This document shows positions 11,001-20,650 of a stretch of 64,000 nt of DNA, piece by piece (position 1 is the stretch's first letter; each line of letters begins with the position of its first letter). The stretch is taken from the NCBI GenBank assembly GCA_900708905.1, contig CAADRB010000003.1:2657433-2721432 (forward strand), in the 5' to 3' direction. Origin of the DNA: Hymenolepis diminuta (Eukaryota; Platyhelminthes; Cestoda; Cyclophyllidea; Hymenolepididae). The notes beneath the pieces were generated by a model. That model ran no database searches and was not told the origin of the DNA. It saw only the letters and a list, made by a program, of their open reading frames with translations. A program made the position numbers and the translations under genes.

Positions 11001-14000
11001 TCAATTCGTGTTAACTGACTGCATCTGCTAGTCCTCTGACGCGACTATTTGCTTTCTACCTATGATTCCTCCCGTTTCTCTTAATTTCTGTCTGCTTTCG
11101 AGTCAATCGAATGTCTCAAATTAACGATTTGTGCTTCATATAAGCCGACAAACTTTGCTTTGATTGCTTATAGACCAATTTTTATAGAAGGTCGTATTAA
11201 AGCGATTTTTTCAAAAGCAATATTTATCGAATTTGTCTTATCACAAGCAAGAAGCTAATATTGGTATAAAGGTGAGGGTTGGATAGAGGGATAGGAAAGG
11301 AGTACGAAACTCAAAGATTACCCTTTAGGGGAGTTAAAAATTCGCTCATGATCGGGTAGTTATTAGTATCCGTCTATTTTTAAGACAGACCTTCCCTTGG
11401 AATACTTGAGGTTACTTCAGTTGAAGGCTATTAGGAGAAAAATGTGCATTAATTGTCGATTTCATTAACAAAGGCTCTTATCTGTCTGCATTTTCATATG
11501 TCTCACTCAGAGTATTAACACTACTCTTATTGATAATCTGGTCATCGTATAGATCACTATCCTGGGCTCACGTTCTCCAAATGTTCCCTGCCTTGTTGGT
11601 CATCTTTATTGAGCTCAGTGCTACTAAGTCTGTCTGAAGAGTTTACATACCACTTTCCTTGTATTCTGTACTCCATCTAAATAGAAGTATAATAGTTGTA
11701 TCCTCACAAACCAATCGGTTAATGGGCTTCTCGAATAGTCTAACTGATGGCTTCTTCTCTGATTTGTGGTCTGAATTAAGCAGCTTCATAGTTTTAGTGG
11801 TCGTTAGCTTCTCTACAGTAAGTGAGTGTCATTATTGGTTCTACTTTGTCTTGTAATTTAGCTATTGGTGTCACAATTGTCATAATTCTACTTGTCTTAA
11901 AAATCCATATAATGCAAAAAAGACCGCCCGGATAAGGCTTTCAAAATAAGCCCTTCCACAGCCATTTATTTTTGGTCAATAACTAGCTATTTTATCGCTT
12001 TCATAAGACTAAAAATACCAACAGTTTACTTACGAAAATATCGTTTTATGAGCCCCATTTTATGATCGCTTAGGTAAGGGAAGGGAAGAAGAAATTTTTA
12101 ATCCCCTTGTAATGAAAGTGAAATCTACTTATGGGGTTTCAATGAGTTTATCTGTGTGCTACCGCGCTTAAAAATTCTGATCGCAGTTGGGCTAAATTGA
12201 TCCTCAATTTTAAATAGTATGCAGCATATTTTAATATTGAAATCGTAATTTTTAACACCCTTCTGGACTTTACTTACTAGGATGCAATTCAATTTATTAG
12301 GTTTCACAGATGTTTCAAGTTTAACCAGTTTGTGTCAGCTAAGTTATAGTCAGAGTATGTCCTAGTTATCCTCCGTATGTTCAGACAGTTACATATATCT
12401 CATATCTGCTATTTTAAAACTAAACTGCGGAATATTATGAAAGATCATTTACCTTCTCAATCAATGAGTTAAAGCTGGAAAGAATTTGCTGCGATCCAGG
12501 AGATGACCCATGAGATTTAAATTTTGGAACGTGAACTGCCCATTTAGTAAATATCGTATAACTCGAATTCAAAAATCAAATGAAGTTAGGCTCTTTGATA
12601 CCTTGATATTGATCTGTATCTTTTTGATCCCCTTTCATCAATCGACACCAGTACTTCTCACATTTAAAAATCGTAACTTTTTGTATTACTTTGATTAGTA
12701 ATAATGGTTAGTTGTCTATCAAACCTTGCTAAATATACTTTCAGCCTCTGTTGTACTCTTCAAATAGACATATTTATCCTCATGTTTTCTAACTAGGGTA
12801 TTTTGGGACTGGTAAAGGGGGTCTCCACGCTGTATTTTAGGTAGGTACTGCGGACAAACTTACTGAATTTTAGTTTCCGTTAAATCGTTAAGAAAGCTCA
12901 CACGAGATCGTTTTTGTTTCTGCCAAACTTGTTTCCTGACCGTCATCGTGGTTTCCAAAGAAGCTTAGTTTAACCTTTTTCTTAGATTATTATCCCGTAA
13001 AATTAACTTTTGCTCTCCTAAAATGTGTCTACTTCAATTGTTGGTTAAGGTAATTAAAAGGAGTACTTTAATTCGAGGTGGCATTTCTGTCAAGAAATTA
13101 AATTAACCAATTTACAAACTTTGAGAATTGTCGACATAATCTCACTCATGAGCATTAAGGCATTATACAAAGAATCATACTTCTAATAGGAACAGGAATA
13201 ATTTAATGCTTCCGTAATTCAACTAAAGTAAGGCTGTTGATACTCTGACTTCATCATCTACTTCTTCTTGACCCCTTCCGTATTTCATGCCGTATTGAAC
13301 TTGTTTGCTATTTCCTTTATTCAGGCGCTTTCGCATTATTTTAAGTTGTATTTTATTTTTACACTGCGATGAGTAATAATATTACTTTAACTAAAGATTC
13401 TATCTAGACGTTCTCAGTGGATTCATTTATATACACCTCTATCCATGCGTCCTAACGGCCGTTCCTTACTTTGTCGAGAATGCATCACCTAGGTATTCAA
13501 TTTTTAAGTGAATGTTTTGCAACGCGGTTTTCTCACCCACGCGGACTTGTCTCAACCACACCCTTATCTGCTCTCTCTTCCTTTGATACATGAACATCCC
13601 CAATTTCCTATTTTGAAGATATTCTCTGCCCTCTACTTAAGGAAAATGTGTTAATGGCTTCTTCCCTTATATATACCGCCACAGATATATGGGAATAACG
13701 GCTCCTTGAAAGTCCTTCCGTTACTTTAGAGTCTTAAAGACTAGGATCATGTAATCAAATAGATCTGGACTTCACCTTGAATGAACTAAAATATGCTGTA
13801 CATTTAAGCCTTGCCTTGCCACCGTTCTGTCTCATTACTATCTCATAGTAATTGAGTTAGCTTGTTTAATTTATTTTCATCCTTCTGATCTAAAGTTCTA
13901 TTTTATACAGATTAACCAAATCGGCCCGACCTCTTATTTTCTATCTATTGTGCGCATATAAGAATAGTTGGAAGGTAATATAATACGAGTTTTCTATTCC

Positions 14001-14801
14001 AGCACACCTTACCTTACCTACCGATGTCAAGTTTTGAACTAATTTTGGGAAGTATTTGTCATTATTTGGATTAAATCCAATTTGCTCCCTGGGGTTGGTA
14101 GTCGGTTTCTGCTGCGGAAAGTAGAACATGATATACATACTATTCAAAGTTTCATTAACACTCACATTAAGTGAACTCTGAAGTCATGGTAATGGGGATC
14201 ACCTTGACACTGTCTTAGTTATTGGAAAAATGTACTGAAATGGCATGAAAACCATCCAAATTAAGCGATCACTTAATACGCCCTTGGCATTTTGGATATG
14301 AATTTGCTCTGGCATCCAGGGGACATGAAACGGTAAACTACTAGAATCCAAAAGTCAAACGAAATACGATCTCAACTTCTGCTCGATACTCTCTTTTTAC
14401 TCCTGGTTGAACTAGTTGTTGTTGTTTGAACTTAGTTGCTTTTTCATACATGAATTTTTTCATTATTACGGGTTATAACATTATGACACTGATTTATTTG
14501 AATTCATTCCAACTTTTTACCTCATTTTTGACTGATTTGATAGATAGTCTTACTCGGTCTCTTCAATGGCCAAGGCTTGGATCTAACTGCTCCTGATGTC
14601 TACGTGCTTCTTCGTATCACTCCGGGTGAAGAATACGTGAAATGTGTGATGCGAGGCGGGAGAATGCAAGGTGCTTTGTTAATTGGAGATACAGATCTGG
14701 AGGAGACCTTCGAGAACCTTATTGTCGATCAGCTGGACATTTCGAGTATTGGGGAGGATCTTCTGAATCCCAATATCGACATTTCTGACTACTTTGACTA
14801 A
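1716..14801 (+). CDS. PYROXD1: PYROXD1, pyridine nucleotide-disulfide oxidoreductase domain protein 1 (whole gene span, five exons visible)
   Basis: This is a flavin- and NAD(P)-dependent oxidoreductase of the nucleus and cytosol. In vertebrates it is linked to oxidative-stress handling, protection of the tRNA ligase complex and myopathy. The exons are 1716-2026, 2103-2272, 3185-3612, 3713-4255 and 14544-14801. All junctions are GT..AG and join in phase, giving 569 residues plus TAA, against about 500 in human. In order there are: the FAD Rossmann motif VVVGGGIAG (residues 7-15); the LRDTES stretch matching human IRDTDS; a second nucleotide-binding motif [18 protein letters not shown] (from about residue 165); SALGPDW; ISATGV; YAAGD with [10 protein letters not shown]; and a C-terminal domain ending [20 protein letters not shown], nearly identical to human. 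There is no redox CxxC pair, which is normal for PYROXD1. Extra length comes from a Pro/Ser-rich insert at about 29-53 and a hydrophilic insert in exon 3. The only doubt is the missing first exon. Confidence 0.93.
2103..2272 (+). CDS. PYROXD1: PYROXD1 second visible exon
   Basis: The acceptor TTTCTTTAG ends at 2102 and the donor GCAG|GTGGGT sits at 2272/2273. It encodes [35 protein letters not shown], which follows the human order (SEEH..YKKLCLCAGA..LGIRDTDSAQEF). The 76-nt intron before it contrasts with the 912-nt intron after it. Confidence 0.9.
3185..3612 (+). CDS. PYROXD1: PYROXD1 exon with the NAD(P)-binding Rossmann motif
   Basis: The acceptor TTTTTAAG ends at 3184 and the donor AAG|GTAATA sits at 3612/3613. 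It encodes [21 protein letters not shown] followed by CQVIWAVK (human [28 protein letters not shown]) and later [12 protein letters not shown] (human [12 protein letters not shown]). A hydrophilic stretch between them ([19 protein letters not shown]) is poorly conserved and likely a surface loop. Confidence 0.92.
3713..4255 (+). CDS. PYROXD1: PYROXD1 exon with the substrate and FAD domain
   Basis: The acceptor CCATTCCACAG ends at 3712 and the donor AAG|GTGAAC sits at 4255/4256; both ends are phase 0. It encodes [20 protein letters not shown] then [30 protein letters not shown] and [17 protein letters not shown], which align block by block with human PYROXD1. The Asp of AAGD is the FAD-ribityl contact expected in this fold. 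Confidence 0.93.
4310..4880 (-). repeat. Three tandem copies of a tRNA-like SINE
   Basis: Three related segments of about 190-210 bp follow one another. Shared blocks include the variants CTTATGAGAGATTC, TTAATGAGAAACTC and CTTATGAGAAACTC, then CCATCCACATC (twice) and CGCCCACACC, then ACTGAGCCACTTTAAA and CTATGCCACTTTAAA. On the minus strand the last block reads AGTGGCTCAGTGTTCAGG or AGTGGCATAGTGATCAAC, which resembles a Pol III A box. The first copy is the most decayed. Confidence 0.6.
8395..8505 (-). repeat. tRNA-like SINE fragment
   Basis: Read on the minus strand it carries TTAACATGCAAATCTGCTGA, GGTATCAAATTC in the place of a B box, then ATCGGTGCACACCCAGTG, which matches the tail of the copies near 4.6, 47.8 and 62.4 kb. 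It lies inside the PYROXD1 intron. Confidence 0.45.
9995..10205 (-). repeat. tRNA-like SINE copy
   Basis: The minus strand reads GCAGCGGTTAACATGTTCGT, then AACTCAGAGGTCACAAGGTT and GATGCCC, an A-box-like then B-box-like order. TTAACATGTTCGT recurs in the copy near 35.1 kb, and the far end CTCCTTGGTGGGGAACTCCA resembles the 4.5-kb copies. It sits inside the PYROXD1 intron. Confidence 0.55.
12370..12695 (+). repeat. A+T-rich interspersed repeat, good copy
   Basis: The core TTTTGGAACGTGAACTGCCC followed by ATCAAATGAAGTTAGGCTC and TTTGATACCTTGATATTG recurs near 31.2, 39.45, 40.8 and 61.15 kb. Its chance open frame (12510-12698) reads [19 protein letters not shown], the same words as in other copies, so it is repeat and not a gene. 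The family is not one I can name. Confidence 0.7.
13140..13400 (+). repeat. Diverged copy of the A+T-rich interspersed repeat
   Basis: GTAATTCAACTAAAGTAAGG with CTGTTGATACTCTGAC, then TTCTTGACCCCTT, follows the order of the 12.5-kb copy with many substitutions. Confidence 0.45.
14290..14520 (+). repeat. Strongly diverged copy of the A+T-rich interspersed repeat
   Basis: GCTCTGGCATCCAGGGGACA and AATCCAAAAGTCAAACGAAA keep the order of the family's GCTGCAATCTAGG and ATCAAATGAAGT blocks. It ends just upstream of the acceptor of the last PYROXD1 exon. Confidence 0.3.
14544..14801 (+). CDS. PYROXD1: PYROXD1 last exon (conserved C-terminal domain)
   Basis: The acceptor GATTTGATAG ends at 14543, entering in phase 0 with [12 protein letters not shown]. 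The exon encodes [40 protein letters not shown] and [16 protein letters not shown] then TAA. Human PYROXD1 ends [34 protein letters not shown], so this exon identifies the family beyond doubt. Confidence 0.95.
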   Translation: MVLLGLFNGQGLDLTAPDVYVLLRITPGEEYVKCVMRGGRMQGALLIGDTDLEETFENLIVDQLDISSIGEDLLNPNIDISDYFD

Positions 14802-14829
14802 CTTTTTGTTTTTAATATGTTCTTTTTTA

Positions 14830-14835
14830 ATTAAA
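14830..14835 (+). terminator. ATTAAA poly(A) signal of PYROXD1
   Basis: ATTAAA lies 29 nt after the stop, with a GT/T-rich element (TTGGTGTTTTTTG, about 14863-14875) downstream, implying a 3' UTR of only about 50 nt. A canonical AATAAA at 15171-15176 is the alternative and would give a 3' UTR near 390 nt. Confidence 0.5.
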
Positions 14836-17090
14836 TTTTAATTTAATTTTGATGAAAAACTCATTGGTGTTTTTTGACTATGCGAAAATTCGGCGATATA
14901 GCTTTGAGCCTCAGGATATTGTCGATGTATTATTATTTACGATTTTTAATCAGGAAAAGTAATCTTATCACGAGGAATATTCCAATGAAGAGTAAGAGAA
15001 GTTGAGTAGAAGCAAAAAATATAGTCAGATCTTCGAAATCAGGTTGCCCAACTTCTGCCTATTAAGCTATATCGTAATGTCCGAAATGTTAAGTTTCGAT
15101 TTCTTGGTTATTGAGTGACTTAATATTTGCGGCATTCAAAGCTTACGTAAGAAGCTGATTACATCACTTTAATAAAGATTTTTTGAAGGCAAGATTAGTT
15201 TGTTGATACCAGGTAAGATATTGTGATCATAACAGAGTTTGTGTTCTCACTTTATCAACGAAAATAGTTCTGTTGTACTTTAATAGTGTTATTAATTACC
15301 TATCTGGAAGTACGACAGCCATAAGCGATGACGGTAAAGAAGTTAACTGAGTGAATATTATAGGAGTGTCAAATTGGAACTTGATTAGTCAATACTATTT
15401 GCGAAAAAGTCTAAGAAATCGAGAAGAGATCAGTTTAAAAAAATGCGGTTGTTGTATGATTTTCATGAAACAAGTAATGTGACATACTTTTGTTAATTGC
15501 CTAGAAGTATTTTTCTTTGAAATATAACTGATTTTAACCAAGTGACTCATGGGATGTGTGAAAGTTTGAATCTTGCATATCAGTATACAAAAAAAGAAAG
15601 TTATTTAGTAAACTAATGCCAAGTCACAAATAATGTATATACAGCCATTATTTAAAATGCCTTTAATAAACATTTTTAAATAAATTGTCGTGCGATCACG
15701 TATGTCTTATTATCGTTTCTTAACAATCATAACTGCGTACCGTAATACTATTAAAATAATTGCTATAATGAAAAGTAGAGTTCCATATCAATCAATAAGA
15801 GATAAAAATCTCCTTTATTATTATTCTGTCTACTCAGATTTGGGCAACTGAAAAGAAGGGATTCAAATTAACCAACAAAAGTAAATTAGATTTCACAATT
15901 TAATTGAAAGCGATTTAAAGAGCGCAGGTGTGAGATTGGTGTTTGATGAAAAAAGACGGTAATCATAATCATTTTCAATCCCAATAAATTCAAAACGAAA
16001 GGGTATTATTAATTATATCTGAGTTAAAATGGATGAATTCGCAGTGCTACTGATAAGACCCTAATTAACCGTTGGTATAATCTAGGCTGCAATTCTTAAT
16101 ATCTCTGGGATCCCACTTAAGGTATTCCTGTGACTACTGTTGCTCTGATCCAGTGTGTAGAAGACAAAGTACGTGTAATTCACACAATGGCATATTATTA
16201 GTGAATTATGGTTTAAGTTATAGGGGTTTTGACATGTGGTAATTATTAATTTTAATATTCGTTGGATTGATTAATTAAAATTCCCAGAGACCGTTGGACG
16301 AATTCCATTAGCGCTTTGCATTTTAATTATAAAGAGATTAGAAGGTAACACGATGTAATTGACTGTAGTGCTTATTTCGGATAGATAACCGAAACACTCA
16401 TCAGATGGCCTATTAAAGAGTCGACTGTAGCAAAATATCACCTCTCAAATCTGGGTATATTTTCTCATCAATGTATTTTTATAAATTACTATATCATCGC
16501 AGTGAAAGTGCCATACAAAAACATTCCATCTCTGTGCACAGGCTTAGTTTCAGAATGCGTCATGATATTTTGGTACAAATTTGGTTCAAAATAGAGTTGT
16601 AGATTTGTCATACAACTGAGGTGTTCATATTTGCCATCAGTAAAATTCGAGTCTAAACAAGTAAGGAGAAGACGGAAGGATCATAGCTTAAGATAAGTTT
16701 TCTTGAAATGAGCTTGCTTAATTCATGTTTAAATAAGATATAAAAAAACATTTTGTTAAGTTCAATACACAAATTTTAAATGTGATTGCAGCTGTCCTGA
16801 TACTAAATTAACCATAATTGGCATCATCAGTGGAAACCGATATTCAAACTTAAGAAAAAATGGAATTCAATAATGACAGGGTAAAAAGTATAGCGTTTGA
16901 GATGACATTAATTCCCCAAATTAACAAATATCTATTATTATTGTAATTGGTGGCAATTAAAGTAGTCGATATTACATTCATCAATTTCGTCTGTCTTTCT
17001 CATATATGTATCCCTACCAATTGTCATATTTCCACGGTACATCCGACCGCAATCTATCCTCTGTGTGTATGTGTCTAGTTTCGGGGTTTA
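14836..17090. other. A+T-rich intergenic DNA, nothing identified
   Basis: Apart from the alternative AATAAA at 15171-15176 I see no exon-like stretch, repeat or RNA gene here. Confidence 0.5.
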
Positions 17091-17094
17091 TTTT

Positions 17095-17395
17095 TTACAA
17101 ACCACTGGGTGAGTGACATATTTGGTACGCATCAGAGCAGAATGCGTCATCAGGTTTTACTTTGTTCTCACCCACACAGTGGTACAATGTTTTTTCAGCG
17201 CGTGCGTGTGCGTGTGTGTGGTTGGTATCATCTTTCGCAGGGTCCATATCCTGGTGAGTCATTAGCTACCGTCGGCATCGACACCAGGCGCCCACCGGTC
17301 TGCCAGTAGCTACACAAACGTGGTGGCTATATCATCACACATTTTCCGCCTAATAATAGTTCTCAAGGGTGAGGGCCCTCCCATATATACATACT
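17095..17395. repeat. G+C-rich island with a GT run and a tRNA-like segment
   Basis: The island stands out from its A+T-rich surroundings. It includes a GCGTGCGTGTGCGTGTGTGTGG run (about 17201-17221) and, on the minus strand, GGTGTCGATGCCGACGG, which looks like a Pol III B box preceded by TAGCTACTGGCAGACCGG. It may be a younger or different SINE subfamily. The open frame at 17109-17309 has no recognisable content. Confidence 0.35.
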
Positions 17396-20300
17396 CGCCT
17401 TTTAATGTCCTTGCTAGGTATTAAAGGACTACAAAAGCTGCTTTTTATTACTATGTTAATTTGCCCAATAGTATGCATGACCAAGCCCTACGAAGCTGTT
17501 CGCTGATTTTTTAAGAAAGACAGTGAGTAATAAGGAGTGAACACACTGCTTTTGTACTTAATTATATTTAAAAGTAACTTCCTTTTTTTGCTTAGTTGTC
17601 TTTCATTGTCTCCATTTACCGTCTCTGGTCTAACTATCTAGACCTGATTGTTATGATTCTGTGGATAATTAAACGCTGAATGTAAACTTTTGGCCTAATA
17701 GTTTAGCCTTGATTATGTTAATTATAGATACATTAAAACAGTGAATTCGAACAATTATTAATGGATCGCGATTGTTTATGCCCTAAAATCAGTATGGAAA
17801 AATACAGAAATATAATCCTTAAAACGTTTTGTTTAAGAGCCATTTTATTATATCTCAGAGATGGAGGCGTTTTGTGGTTGACTTTAAATAATAATGATGA
17901 CAATGTTAGTTAAGCCAATAAACAGAAAAGCTACTACAATTTAGAAAAATATGCCACCACCCTATCATATACAATGCGATTGAAAAGTATTGAAAGTTTT
18001 CGGTATAATAGGAAGATGGGAAATCAGATATGAGAATGCAAACATAGTGATGAACTATTGGATAAATTCGTGTTCACATTAGAGCAAAGTTGAGAAATGT
18101 TGCAAGTTCTATGGTGAATTATTTTCGAACCAAACAGGTACACTGTAATGAGTTGAAAATTCTAATAAAATTTCAGTATTTCATTTTCTTCCTACTTTGC
18201 GATAATTAATTAACGTAATTATTTTATTTTGAAAAGACTGTGGTATTGCTCAACCACCTTGCAGATAAAATATTATGAAAATTCCTTTTTTGGAGTTCTT
18301 ATTATTAATAACGATCCGAGAGCAATTTTTTACTGAATTGAAATGACGAATACGTAAGACTTTAATTTTTGGAGCCTTTCTATCAAATCTCGAGGAAGTA
18401 AGAAGATTTTAATGGGTGATTTAGAACAATACTCTACTGAATTTAGTTAAAAGAGAGAGTATAGTAGCTTACAAAAGCGCATGGTTATCCTACATTCTAT
18501 AACTGACTCTCATCTTGAATAATTAGTGTCCTTATTAGAGTCTAGTACTTGCGTTTATTCTGGCCACTTTTTTCTGCAACCCTCCTCGATACCGGTTCAC
18601 ATTTCATTTTTTCAATGCACCCATTCTTATCAGGTAATAATTTAGTATGTATGAGAATACTCTCTCAACTTAAGTTTATAATACTCTATATCCTGCTAGT
18701 AAGAGGAAAAATGGAATAGAGAAACGATTGGGCTAACACAGGTATATGTTTCTCGTCCCTAAAGCCCATCCCTACCCTGTCTCTTAAAAAACGAAATGAA
18801 AGGCAAGCATAAGAAAGGAGAAATTGGCCATGTGAACACTCTTTTTATTACTTTGGGTTACCGGATGCGTACTTTCATTTGACTATTCCACATTCAAATC
18901 TACTTAACTAAATGAAAAGTATACATTTCCATAAATATGACCTTCTAAGCCCAATTAAAGCCCGAAAAGAATGTCAAAATACGGAAAAGGTAACTATAGA
19001 GCCTCGCAGAGCCCTCTCTTCAATGCACTAGAACTTGAAAGCCATATATATTCACTTGTCCAACTCGTTTGTTTTATACGATCTGTTAGTGAACTAAATT
19101 ACAAGTGTTGGATGGAACAAACACATTTATCTAGGAAAGTGTTAAGATTGAGTGCCTTTCATATTGAAATCAGACACCAATTATGCGACTTCTAATTTCT
19201 CTTACTTTTGCTTCTGTTAGAGACGGATGAGAAATAATGAATGTCTCTTTGGACAATTAAGAACTAATATGCACAAATGCTGAAGCCTCTAGTTGGCTCA
19301 TTTCAAAAGAATTACCATAAATGGTGATGCAAGGAGAGTCCAAATCACTGAAGTTTTCGTGAAAGCTAGATGGGAACTTCGTAATTATTATAAGTTTACT
19401 AAGCGTTTTATCTAGCATTAGAAAGGTTTTAAGCTCATATGTATTGATTAATCCAGTACACATACAGAGTGAAGATACGGTCTTTTCTATATGTTAATCC
19501 TAGATACACAGGAACTGATCACTAAATATTATCTAAAAATGTGATTATTCGGTTACTTTTGCCTCGATATGTATTTGGGATAAATATCATTTACAGAGCA
19601 CTAACAGCAAATAGTAAGCAAGATAATACTAAATACGCCGTATATTTAGCTGAGAAGAATTATTATATCCAAATCCACTTTCGATAGGCATGTTCAGGTA
19701 ACGGACCGATTGCGTGCATATAAACTTAATAAATGATACATAAATTGATTTTAAATAAAAGCAGTTATGAGCAAAAGAGAAAATAAAAATTAAAGGGAAT
19801 TTATTTATATATAAGACATTCCAGTTGTCAAAGTCTGTACTGAACATACTTCTTATGAGATCTGTGATGATGTGCTCGCCTGTTGAGTCAAGGATCGTAA
19901 GATATGTTGTCACCGATGCTGATCAAGTTATTTGGACTATCGACAAAACTGAATGATCCTGATCATTACGAGGGTGGTTGAACGCGAGTTTTTATCAAGC
20001 GACCCCGGAATTCTTTCTTCAAAGCAAATTAAGCGTTGTTAATTCTTCCTTTAATTGGCTTGGGAATTTTCGCATCCAATTAATACAACTGCTGTATGAA
20101 CTGATATTTAACCTTTTACTAGCCAGCAACCAGATGCCGTCAAAATGCTAAAGCGATAATCAAGATTATCCCGTTCGAAAAGGTCTAGGGTCCTTAAGTC
20201 GTATCTGTTCTGAAAATCTGGAATATTTGTTGGCGTTTGGAGGTCAGTTTGTATGGTTCTGGGGCCTAGTGACGAAATAATTCTACGCTTCAGTCACCTC

Positions 20301-20460
20301 TGCTAAAGATTTATTGTTAAATGCTCGGTAGAGAGATGGCAAGTGTAGAAATCCCACATTAATCAAGTGGTATTTCAAATATCAGTCAATCATCAAAGAT
20401 GAATTTTAACACTTTTGTCAATGCTGTGAAATTACAAGGCATTCCAAACTCTATAAGGAA
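17396..20460. other. A+T-rich intergenic DNA, nothing identified
   Basis: Short open frames at 18971-19195 and 19629-19913 are low-complexity translations of A+T-rich DNA without splice support. No RNA gene or repeat was recognised. Confidence 0.5.
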
Positions 20461-20464
20461 AATA

Positions 20465-20650
20465 TAAACCCTTGAGTTGAGTAGAAGGAAGGTATCCACC
20501 CCTTTTGTTAACTACTGGTAATACTACTATTAATGGCATTTGGCTTGAAGCACTACTGGCTCTGAACTGATGAGCCACTGTTCTGCCGACCTCTAACATG
20601 ACAGACGTGCACTCTCACACATGCCCATGGTAGAGTTACAGCGCTTTTCA
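20465..20650 (-). repeat. tRNA-like SINE copy
   Basis: On the minus strand AACAGTGGCTCATCAGTTCA followed by GAGCC matches the A-box end of the 4.6-kb copy (AAGTGGCTCAGTGTTCAGG). The plus-strand side GGTATCCACCCC matches the far end of the 4.7-kb copy. Confidence 0.45.

Larger units (their letters stand above)
4256..14543 (+). other. PYROXD1: 10.3-kb last intron of PYROXD1
   Basis: The encoded residues FFGFK and [11 protein letters not shown] are adjacent in human PYROXD1 (FFNYKVVLLGKYNAQG), so no coding exon is missing here. The intron holds a cluster of SINE copies at its 5' end, further SINE-like segments near 8.4 and 10.1 kb, and diverged copies of the A+T-rich interspersed repeat near 12.4, 13.2 and 14.4 kb. 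The open frames at 5003-5269 and 9124-9421 show no recognisable protein features and no supporting splice context; I treat them as chance. Confidence 0.85.

Noticed and set aside
12510..12698. Open frames at 12510, 40720 and 61138 as genes
   Set aside because: They are translations of copies of one interspersed repeat and share the same words at the same position in the element.
17246..17258. 13-nt micro-exon between a strong acceptor and GTGAGT
   Set aside because: No flanking exon fits, and the segment lies in a repeat-like G+C island, so the splice signals are probably coincidental.
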